A DNA stretch of 64,000 bases from contig JAFXFC010000052.1 in NCBI GenBank assembly GCA_017513525.1, positions 1-64,000 of the forward strand, given 5' to 3'. Source of the stretch: Clostridia bacterium (GTDB taxonomy: Bacteria > Bacillota > Clostridia > Oscillospirales > Acutalibacteraceae). Made by a program: the position numbers and the translations under genes. Below are positions 16,602-26,400 of this stretch, in pieces. The stretch's first letter is position 1. The number at the start of each line of letters is the position of its first letter. A model generated the notes under the pieces. That model worked only from the letters and a program-made list of their open reading frames with translations. It was not told where the DNA came from and made no database searches.

Positions 16602-18728
16602 ATGTATACATATGACAACAATATTGCGATTCTGTCTTATGCTGTATTAAGCGAACGATATAATAGCGGGGAAAGTGTAATATTAAGCTTTTCTCCGTTA
16701 GTTGAGGATTTATTAATAAGTATTTATGAAAATTCTGTTGAAAAATCAAAGCTGGTAAATTTGTATGAAGAACGATATGGTTATGAAATGCCTCCAGCAG
16801 TGTTAAATGAGATTTTATTGAAGTTAAAAGATAAAGGGAAAATAGATTTTTTAAAAAATGAATATATAGGAATTAATAAGCAAGAGCTTGATGAAGTTTC
16901 ATATTCCTATAAATCTTTATTAAACACCTTAAAGAATACTTTTTCAGTTTTTGCAAAAGAAAAAGGTATTGATATTAAACCGAGTGAGACTGTTCAGCTT
17001 TTTCTAAACTTTATGCTGAAGCATGCTGTTGATTTAAATTCTTTTTTTAACTGCTTAAATGAAGATGTAGATATAAATTATGAGCAAAATGATATTAATA
17101 ATAAGGTAATTGTTGATTATTTAATAAAGTGTCGATTCGAAAATACAAAGCTGTTTGAATTGTTAAATGACATTTTTTATGGTATCGCCTTGTCTTCAGT
17201 GTTAAAATTGGATCAAACTGAGATTCAAGATTTAGAAAAAAATATGAGTATAAGTGAATTGCTTTTAGATAGTAATTATATATTTCGCCTGTTGGATTTA
17301 CAGACTGCATATGAGCATCAAACAACACTTCATACTCATAGAATGGCAGAAAAAGCAGGAATTAAGTTTTTCGTTTTGCCGGAAACATTGAATCAAATAT
17401 CGATAACATTAAACAGTTTTATTGATTCGTTGAATCTTAATACAGTAACAACGTTGTCAGTATATGGTGAAAATTTGTTTTCAGGAATTCATTCAGCATA
17501 CATAAGAAGATCTTTTGATAAAACAGATATAGCCGAAATAATTAGAGATCTACAGAGTATTTTAGAAGATAAGTATTCTATAAAACTATGGGAAAAACAA
17601 ATTGCAGATGTTTCCGATGATGATAATGATTTTATTGCTTCCATAAGAAAGTTTAAACCGTATACTGATGATGATGGTGTTATTCATGATCTGAAGTTGG
17701 TAAAAACAATTGATCTTGCTCGCCCTGCATATATTCCTGATATGTCTAAAGCAGCACAGTGGGTTTTAACGGATGATAATAAATTGATGAAATGGTCCTC
17801 TTCAAAATACAATCCCAAAAGAATTCCGGAGTGTTTGACAGAATCACAGTTAACAACTATTCTTTGGCTTAGTTCCCCAAAACAATTTACAGGACAAGCT
17901 TTGGAAAATGTTGTTTTTGCTCTTAGAAATCAATCTTTAATAAACAAAGAACAATATAAAAGAATCAGTATTGCGATTGAAAAACAAAAGGAGCGTTTTG
18001 CACAAGAACCTAAAAAATTGCAAGCTATGACATTACTGTTTTCCACACAATGTTTATCATTAAACGAAATAAATGATGCTTCTGATTCGGATGAAATATT
18101 AAATAGTTTATTTGATAAAAAAATGGAAGAGTCTAAAAAATATGTGGAAGATATCAATAATGCAAATAAAAATTATAAAGATGAAAATGAAGCTATTAAG
18201 CAAAACCTTAGGGATGCTTTGCTTGCTGAAAATAAAGCCAAAAGTTTAATTTCAGAAAAGGATAAAGAAATAATTGATAATATTCAATTTTCAACTGATG
18301 AAATAGATTTATCTTTGGACGATAAACGGAAGCAAATAGACAGATTAAAACAACTAAAAGAAAACGAGAAAAGAGGAATTATTAAATTATTTAATTTTAT
18401 TGTTGTTTTCGTTTGTTGTTGTATAGTTTTAGCTATTATTCTCTTAAATTGCAAAACTTCTCTATTTGATGAACACGGCGATTTGGTAAGCATAATTATG
18501 AGTTCTGTTTGTGTGGCTTTTTTTGTGGTTTTCGGAACAGATATCTCAAGTGCAATTAAACAAAAGAAAGAAGGTTTAGCTGAGAAGCTTTTGTTATATA
18601 GAATAAAGACTGGAAAAATTGAGGACTTTTTTGATTCAATTAGTAAGATTGATGAAGATATTAATAATTTAGAAGAGCGAAAAGCTGAAAAACAAAAGCA
18701 AATTGCCGATAAATTAGAAAAGAATTAA
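16602..18728 (+). CDS. PIN-like nuclease domain with coiled coil and two membrane helices
   Basis: 708 residues. The N-terminal about 200 residues are helical. A PIN-like domain follows: LLLDSN (Asp223), VLPETL (Glu261), a charged HDLKL (Asp363) and WVLTDDNKL (Asp391/392). These give the acidic residues and the terminal TxD of PIN ribonucleases. Residues about 500-590 are charged and coiled-coil-like. Two hydrophobic helices lie at about 594-617 and 628-650, before a short helical tail. Similar PIN-plus-membrane proteins occur in defence islands, where RNA cleavage at infection is suspected. ATG 16602 is preferred to GTG 16593 because GAGGTGGGG overlaps the latter. It is monocistronic, with a terminator behind it. 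Confidence 0.7.
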   Translation: MYTYDNNIAILSYAVLSERYNSGESVILSFSPLVEDLLISIYENSVEKSKLVNLYEERYGYEMPPAVLNEILLKLKDKGKIDFLKNEYIGINKQELDEVSYSYKSLLNTLKNTFSVFAKEKGIDIKPSETVQLFLNFMLKHAVDLNSFFNCLNEDVDINYEQNDINNKVIVDYLIKCRFENTKLFELLNDIFYGIALSSVLKLDQTEIQDLEKNMSISELLLDSNYIFRLLDLQTAYEHQTTLHTHRMAEKAGIKFFVLPETLNQISITLNSFIDSLNLNTVTTLSVYGENLFSGIHSAYIRRSFDKTDIAEIIRDLQSILEDKYSIKLWEKQIADVSDDDNDFIASIRKFKPYTDDDGVIHDLKLVKTIDLARPAYIPDMSKAAQWVLTDDNKLMKWSSSKYNPKRIPECLTESQLTTILWLSSPKQFTGQALENVVFALRNQSLINKEQYKRISIAIEKQKERFAQEPKKLQAMTLLFSTQCLSLNEINDASDSDEILNSLFDKKMEESKKYVEDINNANKNYKDENEAIKQNLRDALLAENKAKSLISEKDKEIIDNIQFSTDEIDLSLDDKRKQIDRLKQLKENEKRGIIKLFNFIVVFVCCCIVLAIILLNCKTSLFDEHGDLVSIIMSSVCVAFFVVFGTDISSAIKQKKEGLAEKLLLYRIKTGKIEDFFDSISKIDEDINNLEERKAEKQKQIADKLEKN

Positions 18729-18770
18729 TTAGATAAAGGTCTAATTGACCTTTGTGAATAGATATTAAAT

Positions 18771-18808
18771 GGAGCTGATACATTATTGTGTATCGCTCTT
18801 TTTTTTGT
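18771..18808 (+). terminator. Intrinsic terminator after the PIN-like gene
   Basis: GAGC/GCTC and GATACA/TGTATC stems with one bulged base are followed by eight T. A second perfect 7-bp hairpin (AAAGGTC/GACCTTT) lies just before at 18735-18753. Confidence 0.8.
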
Positions 18809-18873
18809 TTAATTGTGAAAAAACAGCAAAAATTGTTGTTTTTTTTTGTGTATTTTGAAGAAAATAAATTTTT

Positions 18874-18918
18874 TGTGTTACTTTTTTGTGATTTCGACAC
18901 TATATATTATAAGGAAAA
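18874..18918 (+). promoter_or_regulatory. Shared cargo promoter element, orphan copy 3
   Basis: GTGTTAC at 18875-18881 and GACAC at 18896-18900 keep the 26-base span of the other copies and are followed by TATATATTATAAGG. Similarity to copy 1 extends past the -10 into a TTTTTAT segment. No plus-strand gene follows for almost 1 kb; instead the 3' end of agrB (minus strand) begins at 18974. It probably marks where cargo ends. Confidence 0.55.
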
Positions 18919-18973
18919 ATTTTTATCAGTTTTTCATTTAGGCAAATTATAAAAAACTTGTCACGATTGAATT

Positions 18974-19582
18974 TTAATGTTCAATGTGACAAGTAGTTTT
19001 CGTTTTTATTTTTCCTGCAATCATTAGCACAGTTTCAATGACAATTGCAGAGAAGAATAAACTTATGAATTGCGGTTTATTAAGTCTTAAAAGGAACAGC
19101 ATTGCTGTAAGCATCATCACTATTAATGCCATGCATTTTATCCTGATCCTTTTTACTTTTTCTTTTGCTACAGGCTTTGACAGAGAATCACAGGGACATA
19201 GAGATAAAATAATCAATGAACATATAACAGAAATACTCAAAATGATATTGAAATTTATTCTGTCGGCATAAAGATTCATTATTTTAATTAATATTATTCC
19301 TGTCAGAAAATATACGGATGAAATTATAAGACAGCGATTTTCGGTATTTGCGTGGTAGCCTCCGGCATATCGGCGAAGCAGTGCAATACTTATAAAAAAC
19401 ACTACACTTTGAAAGGGAACACCGAGAAGTGTTCCGAGTATTAATGAATACCCAAAGAAAAACAGATAATTGAGTATTATAAAAAATACATATTGGTACA
19501 CTTCCCGGTATTGCGAATCTTCTGCATTTTCAGCATTTTTCATAAGTAAATAGGTTAAACGACAAGAAATTTTACTTATCAT
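18974..19582 (-). CDS. agrB: AgrB-like peptide-processing membrane protease
   Basis: 202 residues with five or six hydrophobic helices. The signature RRYAGGYHANTENRC supplies the conserved His and Cys of AgrB cysteine proteases, which cut the AgrD propeptide and help close its ring. The length is normal for the family. Its ATG at 19582 overlaps the end of the agrD frame by 11 bases, so the two are translationally coupled. It is transcribed away from the LytTR regulator and kinase genes, which presumably detect its product. Confidence 0.9.
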   Translation of the reverse strand: MISKISCRLTYLLMKNAENAEDSQYREVYQYVFFIILNYLFFFGYSLILGTLLGVPFQSVVFFISIALLRRYAGGYHANTENRCLIISSVYFLTGIILIKIMNLYADRINFNIILSISVICSLIILSLCPCDSLSKPVAKEKVKRIRIKCMALIVMMLTAMLFLLRLNKPQFISLFFSAIVIETVLMIAGKIKTKTTCHIEH

Positions 19583-19721
19583 TTTCCTTTTTATTCAAAT
19601 ACTGCTTTGCATTTTCAGGAACTTCAGGCTGATATGCTAATATGCTTGTAATTCCGTTCAAATTTGCCTTTAAGACTTTTGCTGAAAGCTTGTCCAAAAG
19701 CTTTTTTGCGTTATTTGACAT
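19572..19721 (-). CDS. agrD: AgrD-like autoinducer propeptide without cysteine
   Basis: 49 residues. A lysine-rich amphipathic leader (KKLLDKLSAKVLKAN) is followed by NGITSILAYQPEVPENAKQ. The YQPEVPE segment is the typical charged recognition tail of cyclic lactone autoinducer peptides. Where the family normally has a ring-forming Cys, five residues before Gln-Pro, this one has Ser (TSILAYQP), so the ring would be a serine lactone. AAAGGAGA is 9 bases before the ATG at 19721. A second ATG at 19728 is out of frame and too close to the site. Confidence 0.85.
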   Translation of the reverse strand: MSNNAKKLLDKLSAKVLKANLNGITSILAYQPEVPENAKQYLNKKENDK

Positions 19722-19778
19722 AAGACATATTCTCCTTTCATAAATTTACTTTAAATTTAAATAATTTTGTCTTTTTTT

Positions 19779-19806
19779 ACAATTAAGTGTGATAAATGCA
19801 GAAATT
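19779..19806 (-). promoter_or_regulatory. Recurrent 28-bp motif upstream of agrDB
   Basis: Read on the minus strand it gives TTTCTGCATTTATCA, then TTG exactly 13 bases after the TTA core. The same layout occurs at 22312, 30111, 31064 and 51225. It lies 58 bases before the agrD start, a natural place for a LytTR regulator to bind. This copy is the least perfect one. Confidence 0.5.
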
Positions 19807-19888
19807 TTAATAATATCAGAAGAAATTTATATTTCCGGCGAAATTATTTTGCCGTATATGAAAAATTAATTTTAACGAGGTGTGTTAA

Positions 19889-20596
19889 ATGAAAATAGCA
19901 ATATGTGATGATGTATTATCTCACAGAGAAACCTTAAGACCTTTTGTGGTTGAATTTTTTCGCAGTAAAGAAATTCCGACAGAAATCAGTGACTATTCCT
20001 CAGGTGATGATATTCTCGGCTGCGAAGAAAACTTCGATATCGTATTTCTGGATATAGAATTAGGAGATATGAGCGGAATTGAAATTACAGAAAAACTGAA
20101 AGAAAAAAATGCAAACTGTATTATAATCGTTGTGACTTCATATACGGATTATCTTGATGCCGCAATGGATCTTCATGTTATACGGTTTCTTAAAAAGCCC
20201 GTTGAACAGAAACGAGTTTATTCTGCTCTGGAAAAAGCATTACAGGAAATGAATGAAAAACTTATTATGTTTTCAACAAAAGATAATCAGATTATAAGGG
20301 TTAAAAGCCGTGATATAATTTATGTTGAAGCAAATCTCAAAGCAGTTACAGTTTGTACGGATAAAAAAACATACACAGTCAAAGAAAGTCTTAAAAAAAT
20401 CAAAACAATGCTGACAGCTTCAATTTTTGCTGTACCTCATAATAGTTTTATTGTAAATATGAATTATATTTCTAATTTCAAGAGAGAAGAAATTACGGTT
20501 GAAACCTCGAAAGGGGAAGTGAAAATTCAAATTTCTAACAGAAAGCAACCAGAATTCAAGAGAAGATTTTTAGAATTTATTGGTGAAGGTGAATAA
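19889..20596 (+). CDS. AgrA-type response regulator (receiver plus LytTR)
   Basis: 235 residues. Receiver domain: IAICDDV with acidic Asp8/Asp9, phosphoacceptor Asp in VFLDIELGDMSG near residue 56, TSY as the switch Thr, and KKP as the conserved lysine. The C-terminal half is a LytTR DNA-binding domain (IIYVEANLKAVTV, FAVPHNSFIVNMNYI). This family responds to AgrC-type kinases and binds direct repeats upstream of autoinducer genes. ACGAGG precedes the ATG. The stop is one base before the kinase start, so the two are one operon, divergent from agrDB. Confidence 0.92.
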   Translation: MKIAICDDVLSHRETLRPFVVEFFRSKEIPTEISDYSSGDDILGCEENFDIVFLDIELGDMSGIEITEKLKEKNANCIIIVVTSYTDYLDAAMDLHVIRFLKKPVEQKRVYSALEKALQEMNEKLIMFSTKDNQIIRVKSRDIIYVEANLKAVTVCTDKKTYTVKESLKKIKTMLTASIFAVPHNSFIVNMNYISNFKREEITVETSKGEVKIQISNRKQPEFKRRFLEFIGEGE

Positions 20597-20597
20597 G

Positions 20598-21914
20598 ATG
20601 TTTAAAGTATTTATTGATATTTTAATGTACATTTTTGAATTTTTGTTGTTTTATAATTATGCGGATTCATTATTTTATTCAGAAAAAAATCGTAGGCTTA
20701 AAATAGGCTCTGTGATAGGAATAAATATTTTACTGTGCATTTTGTATCAATTTGGAATCAGTTATTTAAATGCAGGAGCAATTTTTTTGCTATACACCTT
20801 TGTTTTTGTTAAAGTATTTGATACAAAGCTTAAAAATGCTGTTTTTCATTCTGTAATATTTATGAGCATAATGATAGCTTCTGAATTGGCTGTAATTAGT
20901 CTTTGCACATTATTGTTTAATGATTTTAATGCAATGCATTCAAATCTCGGAGCCTATATTTTTGTTGTCGTATCCAGTAAATTAATTTATTCTTCGGTAA
21001 TGATCGCAATAAAAAAGTTTTTTGCTGCAAAGAAAACAAAGGAAACAAAGGATAATTTTTTTTGGATACTGTTTTTGCTTCCGCTGACAAGTCTTATTAC
21101 AGTTTTATTGTTCAGTTATATTTCATATGATTATAATGTGTCAGACATCAGCAGTATATTTATTTCAACTGTTTCGATATTGTTATTGTTTGCGGACATA
21201 ATAGTTTTTATTATTTATGAGAGAGCGCAAAAGAACTATGATGAATTATATGACATAAAAACTATAAGTTTTCAGCAAGAGCTTGATAAAAAGTATTTTG
21301 AAGTAATTGAACAGTCAAATGATGAGATCAAGCATTTTTCTCATGATATAAAAAATCATTTGTTACAAATAAGATATATTGATGACATAGAAGAAACACA
21401 CAGATATCTTGACAGATTAATTACTGATGTTGAGAAAATATCGTATGTAGGTATCAGTGAAAATAAGATGCTGAATCTCATTGTCAGTAAATACATATCA
21501 ATTTGCGATAAAAAAGGAATAAAATTTACTCCTTCGGTGAAGCTTGCAAATTTAAGTTATATCAATGATGTGGATTTATCTACATTACTGAATAATTTGC
21601 TTGATAATTCGGTTGAAGCGGCAGAAAAATCTGAAAATTCAGAAATCGAATTATATGTGTTTTCTAAAAACAGCAGATATGACGGAATAATAATAAGAAA
21701 CACTTGTGTAACTCCTCCTCAATCTGAAGACAGAAAGCTTATAACCTCTAAAGCTGAAAAAGAATATCACGGATTGGGACTTAATATAGTAAAAAAAATA
21801 GTAAAGAAATATGATGCCCTGTATGATTGGAAATATGACGGTAAAAATCATATTTTTGAGACAGACATAGCAATTCCCAAGCAACGCAGAGGGGAGAAGA
21901 TAAAAAATGGCTAA
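20598..21914 (+). CDS. AgrC-like sensor histidine kinase
   Basis: About 438 residues. Six hydrophobic helices fill roughly residues 5-210. A cytoplasmic kinase follows with HFSHDIKNHLLQI (phosphoacceptor His), LLDNSVEAAE (N-box) and GLGLNIVKKI (G-box), the layout of quorum-sensing HPK10 kinases. It probably senses the serine-lactone AgrD peptide encoded in the divergent operon. The frame opens at TTG 20580, but ATG 20598, directly after the regulator stop, is the likely start. The next gene overlaps its end by 8 bases. Confidence 0.9.
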   Translation: MFKVFIDILMYIFEFLLFYNYADSLFYSEKNRRLKIGSVIGINILLCILYQFGISYLNAGAIFLLYTFVFVKVFDTKLKNAVFHSVIFMSIMIASELAVISLCTLLFNDFNAMHSNLGAYIFVVVSSKLIYSSVMIAIKKFFAAKKTKETKDNFFWILFLLPLTSLITVLLFSYISYDYNVSDISSIFISTVSILLLFADIIVFIIYERAQKNYDELYDIKTISFQQELDKKYFEVIEQSNDEIKHFSHDIKNHLLQIRYIDDIEETHRYLDRLITDVEKISYVGISENKMLNLIVSKYISICDKKGIKFTPSVKLANLSYINDVDLSTLLNNLLDNSVEAAEKSENSEIELYVFSKNSRYDGIIIRNTCVTPPQSEDRKLITSKAEKEYHGLGLNIVKKIVKKYDALYDWKYDGKNHIFETDIAIPKQRRGEKIKNG

Positions 21915-22218
21915 TAAGCTTAAAGCTTTCGGCAAAAGAATATTCAGGCGCAGAAAAGAACTCGGAATAAGACAAAAAGAGCTTGCAGAAAAAATCAATA
22001 TTTCTAACAATCATCTGTCAAATATTGAAAACGGCAAAGCCTCACCCAGTTTTTTTACTTTTCTTGATATATGCACTGCTTTGAATGTGAATCCGTCATA
22101 TCTTATAGACGGAAGTGTGTATTCACTTGAAAGTGAAATAGCAGAAAAGCTTAACAGAAAATCGGAAGAGCATAAAGAAATAATATCAAAGATAATTGAT
22201 ACCTTCCCCGACAAATAA
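21907..22218 (+). CDS. Cro/C1-type helix-turn-helix regulator
   Basis: 103 residues. The helix-turn-helix covers about residues 10-65 (RRKELGIRQKELAEKINISNNHLSNIENG). A short helical tail probably mediates dimerisation. GGGGAGA precedes the ATG. It overlaps the kinase gene by 8 bases and so shares its transcript, an unusual third member for an agr operon. It probably adds a second regulatory output to the quorum system. Confidence 0.88.
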   Translation: MANKLKAFGKRIFRRRKELGIRQKELAEKINISNNHLSNIENGKASPSFFTFLDICTALNVNPSYLIDGSVYSLESEIAEKLNRKSEEHKEIISKIIDTFPDK

Positions 22219-22235
22219 TAATCAAATAAACTAAA

Positions 22236-22276
22236 CTCCCGTAGTCAGTTTTAATGCTGATTACGGGAATTTTTCT
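22236..22276 (+). terminator. Terminator of the regulator operon
   Basis: CCCGTAGTCAG and CTGATTACGGG form an 11-bp stem with one wobble, followed by AATTTTT. Confidence 0.8.
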
Positions 22277-22311
22277 TTTTGTAAGGAAAATTTTTCTACG
22301 TTTACTCCTGA

Positions 22312-22339
22312 TTTTTCTTCAGTTGTCATAAATTATTGA
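22312..22339 (+). promoter_or_regulatory. Recurrent 28-bp motif upstream of a lipoprotein gene
   Basis: TTTTTCTTCAGTTGTCA is followed by a second TTG 13 bases after the first (22323 and 22336). It lies 77 bases before the lipoprotein start. Confidence 0.55.
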
Positions 22340-22415
22340 AAAATTGATAAGAAAAAAGATATTGTTAATGAGAAAGTGAATATAACTTAGTATCTCTGAA
22401 AAAAGGAGGATCAGT

Positions 22416-23138
22416 ATGAAACGGATAGCTGTCTTTTTCTTGATTTTATGTTTGGTTTTTGTTCTTGCCGCATGTAAGGATACCATAGGAGAGGAAACAA
22501 CCTCATCTGACATAACAGCTTCTGAAACTGCAGGCAGCGAAGAAACAAGCGAAGCTGTTTCCGATACTGTCGAAATTGTTGAAACGAACAGCTCTGAAGA
22601 AGAGAACTCCTCAGAGATTTCTGTGTCAGCAACACAAAATATTGAAAACTCAACAACAGAAGCTTTCACGGTCGAAACTCCGTCAGAGGTAACCACAGTA
22701 AAAGAAGAGCCTGTAACCGTTACTGACGATAAAATTATTGCACCTGCCTACAGTCTTGAAATTCCGAAAGACTTTGAAGTGAAATCAGACGGTAATGATC
22801 CTCTTCTTGAAAACAAGCAGGGAACTATACAGTTCAATATAATGGATAAAACCAAAATTGCAAAAGACTTTGATTCTTATGCTTCAGATACATATAAATT
22901 TGCAAAAGCAACAGGTATTGCAAAAAGTGAGCTTGAAGACGTAAGCATCAAAAATATTCAGATGAAACGTTTTGCAATGACAACGGCTGATGATGACGGT
23001 ACACCGCTTGAAGCATATGTATATTTTGCAAAGGTCAACAGTAAAGCATTGATGATTACTCTTACTTCAAAAGACGGCGGACTTGAAGATGTGAGTGCCG
23101 CAGACAAGTTTGTTGAAGAAATTGATTTTATGCGTTAA
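22416..23138 (+). CDS. Lipoprotein, function unknown
   Basis: 240 residues. The signal peptide ends in the lipobox LAAC (Cys at residue 21), so the protein is lipid-anchored on the outer face of the membrane. A Ser/Thr/Glu-rich linker spans about residues 25-100. A compact C-terminal domain (YSLEIPKDFEV..., ending near KFVEEIDF) follows, resembling small extracellular domains of unknown role. AAAGGAGG precedes the ATG. It stands alone behind the recurrent motif at 22312, so it may be under quorum control. Confidence 0.75.
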   Translation: MKRIAVFFLILCLVFVLAACKDTIGEETTSSDITASETAGSEETSEAVSDTVEIVETNSSEEENSSEISVSATQNIENSTTEAFTVETPSEVTTVKEEPVTVTDDKIIAPAYSLEIPKDFEVKSDGNDPLLENKQGTIQFNIMDKTKIAKDFDSYASDTYKFAKATGIAKSELEDVSIKNIQMKRFAMTTADDDGTPLEAYVYFAKVNSKALMITLTSKDGGLEDVSAADKFVEEIDFMR

Positions 23139-23472
23139 TAATTTTTTTCGGATATAAATTGAACCGCTTATGATTATTAGATTTATTAAAACACTGTATA
23201 TAAATCATAAAGTTTGATTTGTAGATATATTCTGGAGTTGAAAGGAAGTGATACCAATGGCAAGTATATGTGAGTGGGCAGGGGTTTATCACAATTGATT
23301 CAGGGTGTGGTTTGATATCAAACCTGCTCATTCTGACCGCTTTGCAATACTATGCAAAAAAATAACACCCTATTTTTGAAAAGACGAAAAAATGCATGAT
23401 ACTGAAAATTTGCTTCAAAAGCAAATCAGAAGTACATATTTTTTCGGAATACCAAAAAAGGAGGAAACTAAT
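23139..23472. other. Leader region of the large secreted protein gene
   Basis: This 334-base stretch has no conventional gene. It holds a structured segment at 23272-23333 and a 13-codon frame starting at ATG 23258 behind AAAGGAAG at 23240. GGAGGAAAC at 23460-23468 serves the next gene. Confidence 0.5.
23272..23333 (+). ncRNA. Possible structured leader RNA
   Basis: GAGTGGGCAGG (23272-23282) can pair along all 11 positions with CCTGCTCATTC (23323-23333), allowing two G-U pairs. Inside lies the palindrome GGTTTGATATCAAACC. The short frame starting at 23258 runs into this stem. No known riboswitch class is recognised. Confidence 0.4.
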
Positions 23473-26400
23473 ATGACTAAGTTCAAAAGAATAATGGCTG
23501 TTCTTATGTCGGTTGTTATGATTTGCGGTACAGTTTCGGTTGCCGCAACAGCCGCTTACAGTCCTTATCTCGGCGATGCAATTATTGACCAGTACAATTC
23601 TATTGATAAGGTTGATTTGTCTATAGAACAGAAAGCATCAATTATTCTTGATGATCTTGATGTTATGCTCGAAAAGGAAGATATTTTCCTTGATATTCCC
23701 GTTATCGGTACAATTGACCTCACATCAATAGACGGCGCACTTAATTCTATTTACAATCTTACCGGCAACTGGCTTTTCGGTACCTTGACAGTAGGCGACC
23801 TTGCTGTTCTTGAAGACTACAGAGGAGACATTGCTTCTGAGAGAAGATCTTCAGCTGACAATACCGATATGGATGTTATCAGAAGTCTTGTAACATACCT
23901 TTCAAATTGTGCACCTACTCTTCTCGGAATGTTCGGAGATGATTTCAACTGGGGAATCGTTCACGGCTTCCTGCCTCCCGAATTCCGTATGATCATTGAC
24001 GATTTCAACAGATGGCTTGATGATCTCATCTGGGATCTTCTTCATCCCGTTAATGATGAAGCAATGCCCTTGAATCCCACACTTGATTATTTCGTTCAGT
24101 TCCTCTGCGATAACCAGCTTGCAGGAAAGAGACCCGAAATAATGGGCTTTGACGGCGTAATGCCTGGTTTCGAAGTAAATGTCGAAACCGATAAAGCTTA
24201 TAAGGTAATCGAACAGGGCATCTATGAAGCTCTCAATGCTTTTATCGTTCCCGTATTAAACAGTGACCTTAAGACCGTTATCAGAGAAGCTGTAGAATCA
24301 AATCAGGCTGAAGGCGGCGAGCTTTATCTTCTTATCGACACAAATTATGTTGTCGGAAAATATGAGTTCGATCATGAGCTCGGTTTTGCTGAACAGGTAA
24401 ACGATATGCTTAAGAGCGTTGTTGATACAATGCTTCTCCCCGATAACTTTAACTGGAAATCAACCGCAGAGGGTGTCGAAGAAGGTATGAGCAATACTCA
24501 GAATCTTCGAGCTAACCTTGTAGGACTTCTTAAGACCATAATTGAAGCCGGCGGCGAAACGGAAGATGTTTCAACTTATTCACTCAAACAGCTCGGTGAC
24601 TATATTGCCCGTGTAGCTGTTGAAGAGTTTGTGAAGCACCTTGATTTTGAAAAGGGCGACACAATGGAAAAAATAGCATACGAGGGACTTCGTGAGCTTG
24701 TTGTAAGATTTGCTCCCGAAGTAACTTATCCCGATATGCCTGCAGGTACAACATCTGAACAGTACCGCGAAAAGCTTTATGAAATGGGCGCAGATATTGC
24801 TTGCTATTATCTTAACGCAAGTATAGGTCTTGAATGCTCTTTCGATACTACAGCTGATGAATTCATTTCTGCCTTTATCGCTTGGTGCATGCCTTATATC
24901 GACGGTCTTTTTGATGTTACAGAATTCAATCAGGCTGAAAACGGTTGGGAAAAAATAGATGCTATTCTTTGGCAGTTTATCCCCAAGGATTGGTTCAATG
25001 TAGCCGGTATGTTTGGTGGTGCTACAGAAGAAGCTCTTACCTTCAAATCTCTTCTTGATTATATCATTGATATCGTATTCAATATGGATATAGAAAAGCT
25101 CTTCGCTTTCTTTGATAATGTTGAAAACAGTGCTCTTAACAGACCTGTTCGCAATGTTATTCTTGAATTCGTTGCAAATATCTTAAATACTGCTTTCTAT
25201 GTAGAAGAAAACGGTGTTAAGAAGGATATAGTTGATCTTACAAAGATTACAAGCTTTGATTCCATTGTAAATCCCATTTCAAATGCTGCAGATATTATTT
25301 GCGGTCTTCTGAAATCTCTTGCACAGCGTCCCGCACTTCAGAATACTGTTCTTAATCTTGTAACAATGCTTATGGGTCTTGGTGATCCTCAGAGTCTTGG
25401 TGAGGTTGGTATTGACCTTGACAGCAGAATCAACTGCACATCAGGTTCAATTCCGTCTGATACCAAGATGAGAATTACTAACTATTCTGACGGTGTAAAC
25501 TCAGGCTGGCTTCCCGAAAACTCAACTGTAATCGACCAGGATAAGATGTATGAAATTGAGCTTGTTTCTCTTACAAATAATGCAGGGCTTACAGCTTCTG
25601 TTGCCGCAGGCACAAAGATTGCTGCAAATGCTTATTATGATGTAGCTGTTTCAGGTGCTGTTTCTGAAACTAAAGAAGCACGCTTCGATCTCGAATATTA
25701 CATTCTTGATGAAGACGGAGTAAGACTTAATGACGGTACTCCTCTCGTTAAGTCTGTATTCACCCACCTTTATACAGAAAACAGTGAGTATTATGATGAA
25801 AACAGTGCTGAATCCTCAGCAAACAATGTAACATTTGAAGGTTTTTCAACCTACTACTATACAACAGATGTTTACAGTGTATCGCTGTTTTCAATTTTAG
25901 CCACCAATGAAACGGGCCTTGTAACTAATGCAGTTGATGTTACAAGAGCTATTATAACAGGTACATTGCCTGCAGGTATCGCAGCTCACGCACCCGAAGA
26001 CGGTGTAATCGTTCATATTGACGATTCATCTATCACAAGTGCTTCTTACGGTACCGTTAATCCCTATGTTTCTGTTATCACTGACCCCAATGCCGAACAG
26101 CCTTACGGTATCTATGATGATATTACCATTCAGTTTGAGGTTAGAGGCAAGAACTGGCTTGGTCAGACAACTACCGCTACAACGGCAGCAAGAGACCATA
26201 AGATAGTTATTTATAACGATTTCGGTCTTCCCGGTGTTCTTGACGAGGTTATGGGTGCTAACAGACAGAGAGTAGACTTCATTAATGATGCACAGACTGA
26301 ATGGGATGCTTACCTTGCAGCAGTTGCTGACGGTTATGCTCTTCTTAACGGAAATCCCGACCACGGCAAGATGTTCAACGATGTAGTTGCTGACCTTGAA

